Part shown: in pieces, positions 8,007-16,825 of the stretch
Position numbering within the stretch: position 1 is the first letter of the stretch
Layout: each line of letters opens with the position of its first letter
Source: Bacteroidetes bacterium GWF2_35_48
GTDB lineage: Bacteria > Bacteroidota > Bacteroidia > Bacteroidales > GWF2-35-48
Length of the DNA stretch: 64,000 bases
Direction of reading: 5' to 3'
Assembly: GCA_001769125.1 (NCBI GenBank)
Contig: MEOG01000122.1
Span: forward strand, 32,815-96,814
Position numbers and translations under genes: made by a program
Notes under the pieces: model-generated
Told to the model about the DNA's origin: nothing
The model's database searches: none
The model's input: only the letters and a program-made list of their open reading frames with translations

Positions 8007-9186
8007 TCACTTTAACTTTGCTCTCCTGTGTTAGTTTGAAGTTCTGGATATTTACTTTTTCAAGTAATACAACACCCGGCTTTTTCCCCGAATAAAAACT
8101 GCCATAAATATCTTCAATATTTAAAGCCTCTGCGCCATTCAAACATGCCCATGAAATCATTTCTTCTAAAGAAATATTATCAAAATTTGCTGAAATTGTT
8201 TTCAGTTCTTCAAGAATATTTAAACGAGTATTTGATGCCAGACTGTCTGTTCCTACAACAATTTTTTGTTTGTTTTTTCTCAGCAAATGCACATCAGGAA
8301 GTGCGTTTTCAATATATAAATTTGAATTCGGACAAAGACACCAGAATAAATTTTTAAAATAAGATGACGCTGTTTCTATATCATTTTGTGATGAAAAAGT
8401 ATTGTGAACAAATAGTATATTATTTACAGGAGGCAATTTTTCATAAACATATTTCAGCGAAGAAACATTTTTCTTTTCCCAGGCAAAAGAGTCTTTACGT
8501 ATTTCTTTTAATTTGTTATAGAGCTTTCCCGTTCCAGACAAAAAATACTCGTTTTCAGTAGCACTTTCCTGGTTGTGAATACAAAGAATATCTCCAGTCT
8601 GCGCTGCATGTTTTTTTATAAGTGAAAATAATTTATCACTTACGGTATGCGGTGCATGAGGAACAATTGATGCGGATAAATTATATTCCTTTTTAGCTTT
8701 TTGATACAATGCAAGCCCCTTTATAAATTCATCATCTGCATGCTTTTCATCGGGATGAAAAACTTCGCAAAAAGTATGATAAAAAAGAGAAGATTTTTTT
8801 TTCAATTCAAAACTTGAACTGTTGTTTGAAATATCTCCAACAGCAACAATCCCATTTGATGCCATTATCCGGTCATACTTATGTATTTCATGAAGAATAA
8901 CATTTTCATCCTCTTTACGAAGATGCACCATTCCATCAATGAAGCCATCTATTCCTGCGCCTGCCGGAATGCGTTCTTTCATAAATGAAAGTTCAAGGTG
9001 GCAATGGCAATTTACAAAACCGGGCACAAGAATTCCATTATAAAATTCTATTTTTTCAGCATCTCTTAATTGCCCGCCTGTGTCAATAATTTCAGTAATG
9101 ACATTGTCATCATTTAAAACAAGAATACCATTTTTCAGCGGTTTTCCGGTTAATGTAATTATATAATTTGCTGCTATTTTTCGCAT
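7999..9186 (-). CDS. Amidohydrolase family protein (chlorohydrolase/deaminase-like)
   Basis: A 395-residue metal-dependent amidohydrolase of the cytosine deaminase/chlorohydrolase/SAH-deaminase superfamily. The N-terminal beta-sandwich ends at GILVPGFVNCHCHLELS, where HCH supplies two metal ligands. Further ligands are expected in VPHAPHTVS, IHNQES and VGTDSLASN (the metal-binding Asp). Likely a cytoplasmic aminohydrolase acting on a purine-like or ring amine; an aminofutalosine-deaminase role is conceivable but there are no menaquinone genes nearby. It starts just after a terminator hairpin at 9188-9218 and overlaps the MORN-like gene by 8 bp, suggesting a two-gene operon. Confidence 0.8.
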   Translation of the reverse strand: MRKIAANYIITLTGKPLKNGILVLNDDNVITEIIDTGGQLRDAEKIEFYNGILVPGFVNCHCHLELSFMKERIPAGAGIDGFIDGMVHLRKEDENVILHEIHKYDRIMASNGIVAVGDISNNSSSFELKKKSSLFYHTFCEVFHPDEKHADDEFIKGLALYQKAKKEYNLSASIVPHAPHTVSDKLFSLIKKHAAQTGDILCIHNQESATENEYFLSGTGKLYNKLKEIRKDSFAWEKKNVSSLKYVYEKLPPVNNILFVHNTFSSQNDIETASSYFKNLFWCLCPNSNLYIENALPDVHLLRKNKQKIVVGTDSLASNTRLNILEELKTISANFDNISLEEMISWACLNGAEALNIEDIYGSFYSGKKPGVVLLEKVNIQNFKLTQESKVKVIV

Positions 9187-9187
9187 A

Positions 9188-9218
9188 TAAAAAAACCCGC
9201 TTTCGCAGGCTCTTTTTA
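9188..9218 (-). terminator. Rho-independent terminator downstream of queA
   Basis: Read on the minus strand: a stem GCCTGC-GAAA-GCGGGT followed by a run of T. It lies between the queA end and the amidohydrolase start and would close the uppP-truB-queA transcript. Confidence 0.6.
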
Positions 9219-9352
9219 TTATTTATCAGCGTAAACTGTTTAATCACTGCGATAATCATCATTTCACTAAATTGAGTAGGAAAACCCATATTGCTTTAGC
9301 GTTAGAAGTAAAATTCTCTTTACACAATGCTTTACTCCTACTCCTACTCCTT

Positions 9353-9383
9353 AACCTGCCAGACTGCGTCAAGCAGGCAGGTT
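9353..9383. repeat. AACCTGCC/GGCAGGTT palindromic repeat
   Basis: An exact 8-bp inverted repeat, AACCTGCC (9353-9360) and GGCAGGTT (9376-9383), in the 248-bp gap between queA and the amidohydrolase. It shares its core with the palindromes at 14993-15006 and 31651-31710. Confidence 0.6.
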
Positions 9384-9434
9384 CTTAATCCAATATATCT
9401 CCCATTTTCACAAACCTGTCGTATCAATAAAATC

Positions 9435-10484
9435 TTACAAAATAAGCATTGCATCACCATAAGTTCCGAACCTGTATTTTTCTTTTATTGCAACCTTATA
9501 GGCATCAAACAATTTATCATAACCGGTAAATGCAGAAACCATCATCAGCATAATGGTAAGGGGCAAATGGAAATTGGAAATCAAACGTGTCGGAACCTGC
9601 ACTTCGTAAGGAGGAAAAATAAATTTATTTGTCCAGCCGTCATAAGGTTTTAACAATCCATTTGTAGAAACAGAGCTTTCAAGAGTGCGTAAAACGGTTG
9701 TTCCAACAGCGCAAATATTCTTTTTGCTTTCTTTCGCTAAATTAACAAGGGTTGCAGTATTTTCCTCTATAAGAATCTGTTCAGAATCCATTTTATGTTT
9801 AGTAAGATCTTCCACATCAACTGTACGGAAGTTTCCAAGACCCACATGAAGCGTTACATCTCCAAAATTAACTCCTTTTATTTCGAGTCGTTTCATTAAT
9901 TCGCGACTGAAATGCATACCGGCAGTAGGAGCGGCAACAGCACCTTCATGTTTTGCATAAATCGTCTGATAGCGGTCTTTATCTTCAACCTCTACGGCTC
10001 TTTTAATGATTTTAGGCAGGGGAGTTTCACCCATATCATAAAGGGTTTTCTTAAAACTGTCATAATCGCCGTCAAATAAAAATCGTAAGGTACGACCACG
10101 GGAAGTTGTGTTATCAATTACTTCAGCAATCAATGAATCATTTTTACCAAAGTATAGTTTGTTTCCAATGCGAATTTTTCTGGCAGGATCCACAAGTACA
10201 TCCCACAAGCGCTGATCTTTGTTGAGCTCTCTGAGCAGAAATACTTCAATTTTAGCGCCTGTTTTTTCTTTATTTCCATACAGCCGGGCAGGAAAAACTT
10301 TGGTATTATTAAATACCATAACGTCGCCTTCAGAAAAATAATCAATGAGATTTTTAAACACCTTATGCTCAATTTTCCCGGTAGCTCTGTCTAACACCAT
10401 AAGGCGCGATTCGTCTCTGTTTTTTGAAGGATAAGCGGTTATAAGCTCATCTGGAAGGGAATACCTGAATTGTGATAATTTCAT
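9435..10484 (-). CDS. queA: S-adenosylmethionine:tRNA ribosyltransferase-isomerase
   Basis: QueA transfers and isomerises the ribose of AdoMet onto 7-aminomethyl-7-deazaguanine at tRNA position 34, giving epoxyqueuosine. The 349-residue protein is full length, with the family start [31 protein letters not shown], and the strongly conserved [25 protein letters not shown] and [10 protein letters not shown] motifs, ending in [13 protein letters not shown]. It is the last gene of the minus-strand train DUF3098-uppP-truB-queA, 69 bp after truB, and is followed by a terminator at 9188-9218. Confidence 0.97.
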   Translation of the reverse strand: MKLSQFRYSLPDELITAYPSKNRDESRLMVLDRATGKIEHKVFKNLIDYFSEGDVMVFNNTKVFPARLYGNKEKTGAKIEVFLLRELNKDQRLWDVLVDPARKIRIGNKLYFGKNDSLIAEVIDNTTSRGRTLRFLFDGDYDSFKKTLYDMGETPLPKIIKRAVEVEDKDRYQTIYAKHEGAVAAPTAGMHFSRELMKRLEIKGVNFGDVTLHVGLGNFRTVDVEDLTKHKMDSEQILIEENTATLVNLAKESKKNICAVGTTVLRTLESSVSTNGLLKPYDGWTNKFIFPPYEVQVPTRLISNFHLPLTIMLMMVSAFTGYDKLFDAYKVAIKEKYRFGTYGDAMLIL

Positions 10485-10553
10485 TTTATAAATTTTAGTT
10501 TAACATAAAAACCAAAAGTCTTTTTACGAAAAAAGTTTGCAAAGGTTACAAAA

Positions 10554-11240
10554 TTATTTGACAAATAAAATTAAATCATTGATATCAATAGCTTTGTCAA
10601 TTGAAAAATCTCCTATTTTCGTTCTTTCAAGCGCAGTTAAGTGTGCTCCGCTGTTTAAAAATTTTCCCAGATCATAAGCAAAAGATCTTATGTATGTTCC
10701 CTTCGTACATAAAATTTTTACTTTTGCTACGGGTAACGTAAAATCGAGCAATTCCAGTTCTTTAATTTCTATTTCTACTTTTTTCAAAAGAAGAGTACTA
10801 CCTGCTCTGGCTTTATCATAAGCTCTGACCCCATTTACTTTTTTTGCAGAAAACAAAGGTGGTTTCTGTAATTGTTTCCCTTTAAATGACAATAAAGCCT
10901 CTTTCAGCTTCTCAATTGTGATAAAATCATAAGGATATTCATTGTCAACCTGCGTTTCTAAATCAAAAGAGGGGGTTGTTGCTCCGAATTTTATAGTCAC
11001 GATATATTCTTTGTCTAGTCCTGTAAAATGGCTTATTTCTTTAGTTTTTTTTCCGGTACACACAATCATAAGTCCTGTTGCTAATGGATCAAGAGTACCA
11101 GCATGACCAACCTTGATTTTTTTATAATCCGGATTGTTTTTTTTCAGAACGAACTTCACTTTATTAACGAGGTCAAAGGAAGTCCACATGTAAGGTTTGT
11201 TAAAAAGCAGGACTTGTCCCTCAGCAAAATTTAATGGCAT
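10554..11240 (-). CDS. truB: tRNA pseudouridine-55 synthase
   Basis: TruB converts U55 of the tRNA T-loop to pseudouridine. The 228 residues cover the catalytic domain: GQVLLFNKPYMWTSFDLV, the catalytic-Asp motif GHAGTLDPLATGLMIVCTG, KEYIVTIKFGATT, and CTKGTYIRSFAYDLG near the C-terminus. The C-terminal PUA domain of longer TruB proteins is absent, as is usual in Bacteroidota. It starts 25 bp after uppP on the same strand. Confidence 0.96.
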   Translation of the reverse strand: MPLNFAEGQVLLFNKPYMWTSFDLVNKVKFVLKKNNPDYKKIKVGHAGTLDPLATGLMIVCTGKKTKEISHFTGLDKEYIVTIKFGATTPSFDLETQVDNEYPYDFITIEKLKEALLSFKGKQLQKPPLFSAKKVNGVRAYDKARAGSTLLLKKVEIEIKELELLDFTLPVAKVKILCTKGTYIRSFAYDLGKFLNSGAHLTALERTKIGDFSIDKAIDINDLILFVK

Positions 11241-11265
11241 GTGTATATAATGAAGTTTATTAATT

Positions 11266-12048
11266 TCAGATAATTTTCAAATCAACCCCTAAGGCAAGAA
11301 GTACCAATAACAGAACGCCCACGGCAATTCTGTAATACCCGAAAGCTTTAAAGCCATAACGGGTAAGTAAAGCGATAAATGTTTTTATTGCAATCAGGGC
11401 AACTATAAATGCAAAAATATTTCCAGCAAGTAAAAACTTTATATGCTGTGGTTCTATAATTTTATAAGTCTTTAATAGTTTGTATGCAGAAGCGGCAAAC
11501 ATCGTAGGAACAGCAAGAAAAAAAGAAAATTCGGCAGCATTTTTCCGGGTTAGTTTTTGTGTCATTCCTCCAATAATGGTTGCAGCAGAACGCGAGACTC
11601 CGGGAATCATGGCTATACATTGAAACAGTCCTATTTTAAATGCTTTCGGGTAAGTTACTTCTTGTTTGTTTTCATCGGGTTTGTTAAACCATTTATCAAC
11701 AAATAGCAAAACAATTCCTCCCAGTAGAAGGGAAACAGCGACAACCGCAACATTTTCGAGAAGTTGATCTATGTAATCTCCAAAAATTAAACCGATGATT
11801 GCAGCAGGAATAAATGCAACAAAAAGCTTAAAATAAAAATTTAAACTCTTAAAAAAGTTTTTCCAGTAAAGAACCACAACGGATAGTATTGTTCCAAACT
11901 GTATATTTACAATAAATGCTTTTATGAATTCTGAATTTTCAATTCCAAGAAGGGACTGGGCGATAATCATGTGCCCGGTTGAAGAAACAGGCAAAAATTC
12001 TGTTAATCCTTCTACAATAGCAAGGATAATAACATCAATCCAGTCCAT
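11266..12048 (-). CDS. uppP: Undecaprenyl-diphosphatase
   Basis: Integral membrane phosphatase of the BacA/UppP family, which recycles undecaprenyl diphosphate to the monophosphate for cell-wall synthesis and confers bacitracin tolerance. 260 residues with about seven or eight membrane segments. Family motifs are [17 protein letters not shown] at the N-terminus and the second active-site block [15 protein letters not shown]. It lies 3 bp after the DUF3098 gene and upstream of truB, an order widely seen in Bacteroidota next to ftsX. Confidence 0.97.
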   Translation of the reverse strand: MDWIDVIILAIVEGLTEFLPVSSTGHMIIAQSLLGIENSEFIKAFIVNIQFGTILSVVVLYWKNFFKSLNFYFKLFVAFIPAAIIGLIFGDYIDQLLENVAVVAVSLLLGGIVLLFVDKWFNKPDENKQEVTYPKAFKIGLFQCIAMIPGVSRSAATIIGGMTQKLTRKNAAEFSFFLAVPTMFAASAYKLLKTYKIIEPQHIKFLLAGNIFAFIVALIAIKTFIALLTRYGFKAFGYYRIAVGVLLLVLLALGVDLKII

Positions 12049-12051
12049 GGA

Positions 12052-12321
12052 TTATTCTTTACTTTTGGGTTTGCGCAAGATTGCCCAAATTTCGAATATA
12101 AAACCTGCAAAAACGAGCATCGGAGCAAGTGTTATTCTACGAAAACTGAATACTTCGGGGTTAAAAACATTGGGGTCATCTGAACCGCCTCCTGCCATAA
12201 GAACAAAGCCTAAAGCTATAGCAATTACACCAATTATGATAAATTTATAGTTCTCACGGGGTATGGCAAAGCGAATATCATCAGTATCTGGTTGCCTTAC
12301 AGCGTCTTTTTTTAAATCCAT
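12052..12321 (-). CDS. DUF3098 small membrane protein
   Basis: An 89-residue protein with two transmembrane helices (FIIIGVIAIALGFVLMAGG and LAPMLVFAGFIFEIWAILR) separated by a short loop containing DDPNVFNPEVFSFRRITLAP. This is the DUF3098 family, typically encoded between ftsX and uppP in Bacteroidota. Here no ftsX is present; the gene is first in the minus-strand operon, with a TAACTTTG promoter element (12350-12357) 28 bp upstream. Its role is unknown; co-conservation with uppP hints at an envelope function. Confidence 0.85.
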   Translation of the reverse strand: MDLKKDAVRQPDTDDIRFAIPRENYKFIIIGVIAIALGFVLMAGGGSDDPNVFNPEVFSFRRITLAPMLVFAGFIFEIWAILRKPKSKE

Positions 12322-12349
12322 AATTCTTTGTCTAAAAAATTTAAGAGGT

Positions 12350-12357
12350 CAAAGTTA
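12350..12357 (-). promoter_or_regulatory. -7 element for the DUF3098-uppP-truB-queA operon
   Basis: Minus-strand TAACTTTG matches TAnnTTTG 28 bp ahead of the DUF3098 start. The -33 region is only a poor match (CGAAA on the plus strand). Confidence 0.45.
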
Positions 12358-12483
12358 ATTTAAAATTTAATTTCACGAAATTATGATGAAAAATTTTATG
12401 TTCTGTGTTTTCTGCATTGTTTGTATATGGCACAAAATTCCTGCAATCTTGTAAGGATCTTTCGCACGAGCCAACGCTCAAAA

Positions 12484-12680
12484 CCTCACAGGTGGGGTGA
12501 CCTAAATCCCATAATTTTGAATTTTTTCTCGTACCATTCAATTTAACAATTGCATAAAAAATTTCTATTGCACCCCTACAGGGTGCTTGCTTTTGAGTGT
12601 TTTATTTTTTATCACTATTTGCCACCCTACGGGGGCAAATAATTTATTTTGCATTGATTTACGTCACCCCACCTCACAGG
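12484..12680. mobile_element. 179-bp MITE-like element, copy 1, with 9-bp target duplication
   Basis: The element spans 12493-12671. Its ends are 16-bp inverted repeats with one mismatch: TGGGGTGACCTAAATC at the left and the reverse complement TGGGGTGACGTAAATC at the right. It is flanked on both sides by CCTCACAGG (12484-12492 and 12672-12680), a 9-bp target duplication. Internally it carries two hairpins, GCACCC-CTACA-GGGTGC and ATTTGCC...GGCAAAT. It has no coding capacity. A copy in opposite orientation at 21717-21895 is identical at 178 of 179 positions. This fills most of the 431-bp gap between DUF3098 and the lipoprotein gene. Confidence 0.9.
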
Positions 12681-12752
12681 ATTGCATTCGTAATTCCTAA
12701 TTCCTAATTCTTCCCAATAAATACCCAGTCATTCATATATTCAATTATACTT

Positions 12753-13634
12753 CTACTTGATTATTTTTAATTCCACAACAGCCTTAACTTTCGCATCCCC
12801 TTTTTTATCCCATACCACAACTTCAATCTTTACAGGAGGAGTCAATTGCATGTCTTCAAAATTAAAACGTGCAGAAACTTGTTCTTTAAAATCTGTAGTA
12901 TTAACGCCTGTTTCGGTATACATCGAAAATAAGTCGGGAACATCCACAATCGTACTTCCACTCTTGTCTATTCCTTTTATTCCAAGACCCGGAAAAACCA
13001 TTCCTTTTATTTCTGTGAAACCGCTCAATCCTTCAAACATCATATAAACGGTTTCTTTTTGGTAGATTTCATCTATCACAATACTTTTTGTTTCTTTAGC
13101 AAAAAGATAAACATCTGTATATTCTGCTTTATTTTTTTCAATAGTAATATTTTTATTCGTTTCAACTTTAAAATTTAGTTTTGCGGTATAAGTTCCTTTG
13201 CTTTTTTTGTCCCAGATTTTAATATGAATTGTGTATTCTTCATTTGATTTAACCGGATTCGCTACAACCAGACTCGTTGTTAAACGAAGAGGGCTTATTG
13301 TAATTCCTTCCGTATCATACTGCGTATATAAATCATCGGTTGCCATAGCTGTATCACCAGACTGTGATATTACAACAAAACGAATCCCTGGAAAAGCCTT
13401 ACCGTTCTCTCGTTGCAAGCCTTCAACATTACTGAAATTAATAACCATTTCTTCTCCATAAACAAAAGTTGTACGGCTTATTTTTTTATCATTAACTGTA
13501 ATGAATACATCTTCAGCAGATATGCCATCGCCCTGAGTTGTAAGACCGGTCATTAAATCTTTTTTGATTGACTTGTTGAATTCACATCCGTAAAATAATG
13601 CTGTTGCAAACAAAAGAAAGAATACGTTTTTCAT
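12753..13634 (-). CDS. Lipoprotein with two duplicated beta domains, unrecognised
   Basis: A 293-residue lipoprotein: signal peptide with lipobox (FFLLFATALFYGCEF), so lipidation at Cys16 is expected. The rest falls into two similar halves (~35-155 and ~165-290), each running from a strand-rich start through FPGIRFVVI / FPGLGIKGI, SGDTAM / SGSTIV, DLYTQYDTEGI / DLFSMYTETGV, then a closing IHIKIWDKK / IEVVVWDKKG. I read this as an internal duplication of an Ig-like beta fold. I do not recognise a named family. It is transcribed alone, between the MITE and a repeat-filled gap. Confidence 0.7.
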   Translation of the reverse strand: MKNVFFLLFATALFYGCEFNKSIKKDLMTGLTTQGDGISAEDVFITVNDKKISRTTFVYGEEMVINFSNVEGLQRENGKAFPGIRFVVISQSGDTAMATDDLYTQYDTEGITISPLRLTTSLVVANPVKSNEEYTIHIKIWDKKSKGTYTAKLNFKVETNKNITIEKNKAEYTDVYLFAKETKSIVIDEIYQKETVYMMFEGLSGFTEIKGMVFPGLGIKGIDKSGSTIVDVPDLFSMYTETGVNTTDFKEQVSARFNFEDMQLTPPVKIEVVVWDKKGDAKVKAVVELKIIK

Positions 13635-13738
13635 TTTTTTTGGTTTTAAAATTTATAAAGTCAATTTTTTTGTAAAATTAAAATAATATCCTAAAATTAA
13701 TAATACTGGCAATACAAATAAAATAATTTAACAAAATA

Positions 13739-13995
13739 GGAATTCAGTAGATGTTCAATTGTTGATTCGGTAGATGTTCAATAGTGCAACGATAGGAATT
13801 CAGTAGATGTTCAATTGTGCAACGGTAGGAATTCAATAGATGTTCAATTGTTGATTCGGTAGGTGTTCAATAGTGCTACAATAGATGTACAGTAGGTGTT
13901 CAATTGTTGATTCGATAGATGTACAATTGTCTTCCTATCGAACACCTATTGTATTTCTATCGAATTCCTATTGAACATCAATTGCATCCCTATTG
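13739..13995. repeat. Tandem AGATGTTCAATTG-type repeat with inverted tail
   Basis: Most of the 506-bp gap before the prolyl oligopeptidase is a degenerate tandem of units like GGAATTCAGTAGATGTTCAATTGTTGATTC, with steps of roughly 13-26 bp. The last ~60 bp (CTATCGAACACCTATTG and similar) are the reverse complement of the unit, so the block can fold back on itself. No gene is present. Confidence 0.8.
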
Positions 13996-14140
13996 TTTTT
14001 CAACCCATTTTAATTCGTAATTCGTAATTTCAACTATTAGTTTTGCTGTTTTACCGATTACATTTTAAAGATTAATTTTCCTGAATTACTTTTAATCCGT
14101 AAATATTTTTATTTTTAGCCAAAATTTAAAATTGTGAAAT

Positions 14141-16288
14141 ATGAAAGTAAAGTTATTAATTATTGCAATCTCTTTTGCTGTTCTATCGTGTAACCAAAAT
14201 GAAATTATGAAACTTGAATACCCTGTTTCCAAAAAAACCAATCAGGTTGATGATTATTTTGGAACAAAAGTAGCCGATCCATACCGCTGGCTTGAGAATG
14301 ATACTTCAAAAGAAACAGCAGAATGGGTAAAGGCACAGAATAAAGTTACTTTTGATTTTCTCGAAAAAATTCCTTTCCGTGAAAAAATTCGTGAGCGTCT
14401 GACACAGGTCTGGGACTATCCAAGAAAATCAGCACTTTTTAAATTTTCCGGTCATTATTTTTGCTATAAAAATAATGGATTACAAAATCAGTCTGTTCTA
14501 TATATTCAGGAAGGTTCTGAAAAAGATGCTTCCTCCCGCATTTTGATTGACCCAAATACCCTTTCTGAAGACGGTACTGTTGCAATGGGAACCATTTCTG
14601 TTTCCAAAGACGGAAAATATATTGCATATTCTGTTGCACGAGGCGGATCTGACTGGAATGAAATTCTCGTTAAAGAAATAGCTACAGGCAAAGATATGGA
14701 AGATAATATCAAATGGGTTAAATTCAGTGGTATTTCATGGTATAAAGATGGATTCTATTACAGCGGTTATGATGCTCCTGACAAAGGAACAGAACTGACA
14801 AAAAAAAACGAATTTCATAAATTATATTATCATAAACTGGGGACTCCGCAAGATAAAGACATGATCGTAATGGAGAATAAAAAAGAAGCCCTTCGAATGC
14901 ATTATGGAAGCGTTACGGAAGATGAAAATTTTCTGATTGTTTACGAATCATCAGCCGGAAAAAGAGGAAGCGCAATTCATGTAAAGGACCTTGCCTGCCG
15001 GCAGGCTGGTTTAAAAAACAATAAACCTTTTAAACAAATTATTTCAGAATTTGATTATGAATACAGCTTTTTCGATAATGACGGTAATATTTTGTATGCA
15101 CGTACCAATAAAAATGCACCTAAATACAAGGTCGTAAGTATAGATTTTAAAAATCCGGATGAAAAAAACTGGAAAGACCTGATTCCTGAAAAAGAAAATG
15201 TTCTTGAAAGTGCAGTAGCAGCAGGAAGCAAATTTGTTGTTAAATATATGAAAGATGCATATTCCCAAATGGAGATTTATGAAAACAACGGTGCTTTTGT
15301 GCGAAACATAGATTTACCGACTATTGGAACTGTTTCTACGTTTAATGGAGATAAAAAAGAAAATCTTGCTTTTTACGTGTTTACATCGTTTACAACTCCC
15401 GGAGATATTTATCAGTACAATGTCTCAACAGGAAAATCAGAATTGTATGAATCATCAAAAATTAAATTTGATGGAACGCAATATGAAGTAAAGCAGGTAT
15501 TCTTTTCAAGTAAAGATGGCGCAAAAATCCCAATGTTTATAACACATAAAAAAGGATTAAAGCTTGATGGAAGCAATCCTGCTATTTTGTATGGTTATGG
15601 CGGATTTAATGTAAGTCTTACGCCCAGCTTTAATAATGCCTTGGTTGTATGGTTAGAAAACGGTGGAATATACTGTATGGTTAATCTTCGTGGAGGAGGA
15701 GAATATGGAAAAAAATGGCATGAGGCAGGCACAAAGCTTAACAAGCAGAATGTTTTTGACGATTTCATCGCTGCGGCTGAATATATGATTAAAGAAAAAT
15801 ATACCAGCCCATCAAAGCTTGCTGCCCGTGGCGGTTCTAACGGAGGACTTCTTGTCGGTGCAGTTATTAATCAAAGACCCGATTTATTCGGAGCTGCAAT
15901 TCCTGCTGTGGGAGTTATGGATATGCTGCGCTTTCAGAAATTCACAATCGGATGGAACTGGGTTTCTGATTACGGATCTAGCGATAACAAAGAAGAGTTT
16001 GAATATCTTTACAAGTATTCTCCGCTGCATAACATCAAAGAAGATATTAAATATCCTGCAGTAATGGTAACTACAGCAGATCACGACGATCGTGTAGTAC
16101 CGGCTCATTCTTTCAAATATATAGCTGAACTTCAGTCAAAATATAAAGGATCAAATCCTGTAATTATAAGAATTGAAACAATGGCAGGTCACAGCGCAGG
16201 AAAGCCAACAGCTAAAATTATTGATGAATACGCAGATGTATGGTCGTTCTTGTTTTATACATTGGGAGCAAAACCAGAATATAAGTAG
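14141..16288 (+). CDS. Prolyl oligopeptidase family (S9A) lipoprotein
   Basis: Serine peptidase cutting short peptides after proline, here exported: MKVKLLIIAISFAVLSCNQ is a lipoprotein signal with Cys17 as the likely lipid site. The 715 residues show the S9A layout: N-terminal DPYRWLEN segment, seven-bladed propeller to ~440, and an alpha/beta hydrolase domain. Catalytic Ser566 lies in RGGSNGGLLVG, Asp in TADHDDRVVP (~650) and His in AGHSAGKP (~683). An ACRQAG insertion in the propeller near residue 286 is encoded by the palindrome GCCTGCCGGCAGGC (14993-15006) and looks like a repeat that entered in frame. A strong terminator follows. Confidence 0.93.
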   Translation: MKVKLLIIAISFAVLSCNQNEIMKLEYPVSKKTNQVDDYFGTKVADPYRWLENDTSKETAEWVKAQNKVTFDFLEKIPFREKIRERLTQVWDYPRKSALFKFSGHYFCYKNNGLQNQSVLYIQEGSEKDASSRILIDPNTLSEDGTVAMGTISVSKDGKYIAYSVARGGSDWNEILVKEIATGKDMEDNIKWVKFSGISWYKDGFYYSGYDAPDKGTELTKKNEFHKLYYHKLGTPQDKDMIVMENKKEALRMHYGSVTEDENFLIVYESSAGKRGSAIHVKDLACRQAGLKNNKPFKQIISEFDYEYSFFDNDGNILYARTNKNAPKYKVVSIDFKNPDEKNWKDLIPEKENVLESAVAAGSKFVVKYMKDAYSQMEIYENNGAFVRNIDLPTIGTVSTFNGDKKENLAFYVFTSFTTPGDIYQYNVSTGKSELYESSKIKFDGTQYEVKQVFFSSKDGAKIPMFITHKKGLKLDGSNPAILYGYGGFNVSLTPSFNNALVVWLENGGIYCMVNLRGGGEYGKKWHEAGTKLNKQNVFDDFIAAAEYMIKEKYTSPSKLAARGGSNGGLLVGAVINQRPDLFGAAIPAVGVMDMLRFQKFTIGWNWVSDYGSSDNKEEFEYLYKYSPLHNIKEDIKYPAVMVTTADHDDRVVPAHSFKYIAELQSKYKGSNPVIIRIETMAGHSAGKPTAKIIDEYADVWSFLFYTLGAKPEYK
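14993..15006. repeat. GCCTGCCGGCAGGC palindrome inside the S9A gene
   Basis: A perfect 14-bp palindrome embedded in coding sequence, translated ACRQAG between the otherwise smooth VKDL and LKNNKPFK. The same core occurs in the intergenic repeats at 9353-9383 and 31651-31710. Confidence 0.7.
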
Positions 16289-16308
16289 TAATTTGTAAAT
16301 TATTACGA

Positions 16309-16338
16309 TAAAAAAGGGTTGAGCATCAACCCTTTTTT
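16309..16338 (+). terminator. Rho-independent terminator after the S9A gene
   Basis: A stem AAGGGTTGA-GCA-TCAACCCTT followed by TTTT, 20 bp after the stop codon. Confidence 0.85.
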
Positions 16339-16662
16339 GGTTCTATATGATTTTGTGTGGGTAAATTAACTATTGAATCTATAAGAACACCTTCGGGGTT
16401 TCCATATTGCAGGCTTGCTGATATCACGAATGTGTTCAACAAAAATATTTCGGTGCGCTGCACCTAAGAAATATTTTGCAATTTTGTAGCTATAAATGTT
16501 ATCGGTGCTCTGCACCTGCTTTTAGCAGTATCGCTGCGGAATATTTGTAAAAACAATGAATGATACACATTTTAAAAAGCTGCAGAGCAGCGAAATATTA
16601 TTATCAAAAAAAATCATGCTTACATTGAATAAAATTTTCCACAAGGTTTCATATAGACCCCC
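16339..16662. repeat. Non-coding region bounded by imperfect inverted ends, with GGTGC...GCACC hairpins
   Basis: The gap 16289-16825 contains no gene beyond the terminator. Its left (16340-16378) and right (16623-16661) margins are imperfect inverted repeats sharing TCTATATGA and a TTGTGTGG/TTGTGG block. Inside are short hairpins CGGTGCGCTGCACC, CGGTGCTCTGCACC and GCTGCAGAGCAGC. This may be a decayed non-autonomous element. A TAATTTTG element at 16704-16711 could be a promoter for the genes that follow. Confidence 0.4.
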
Positions 16663-16825
16663 TTTTTTTATTTCAATAATTTTTTAATGTAAAATTAATT
16701 TTATAATTTTGTTTAAGTGAAAAGAAATTCATTTTATTTATCTTAAATTTTATTTTATGAAAAAAACTCTGGGAATAAAACTGCTTTTCGTTGTTAAAAC
16801 ATAATCACACACGTATCTTTTTCTG

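Noticed and set aside
12341-12541. 66-codon frame on the minus strand next to the MITE
   Set aside because: It crosses the element boundary and a hairpin arm, has no recognisable domain and lacks a promoter.
16757-16804. 15-codon frame (MKKTLGIKLLFVVKT) ahead of the M28 gene
   Set aside because: It resembles the start of a signal peptide but ends at once; it could be a leader peptide or chance. Nothing else supports it.
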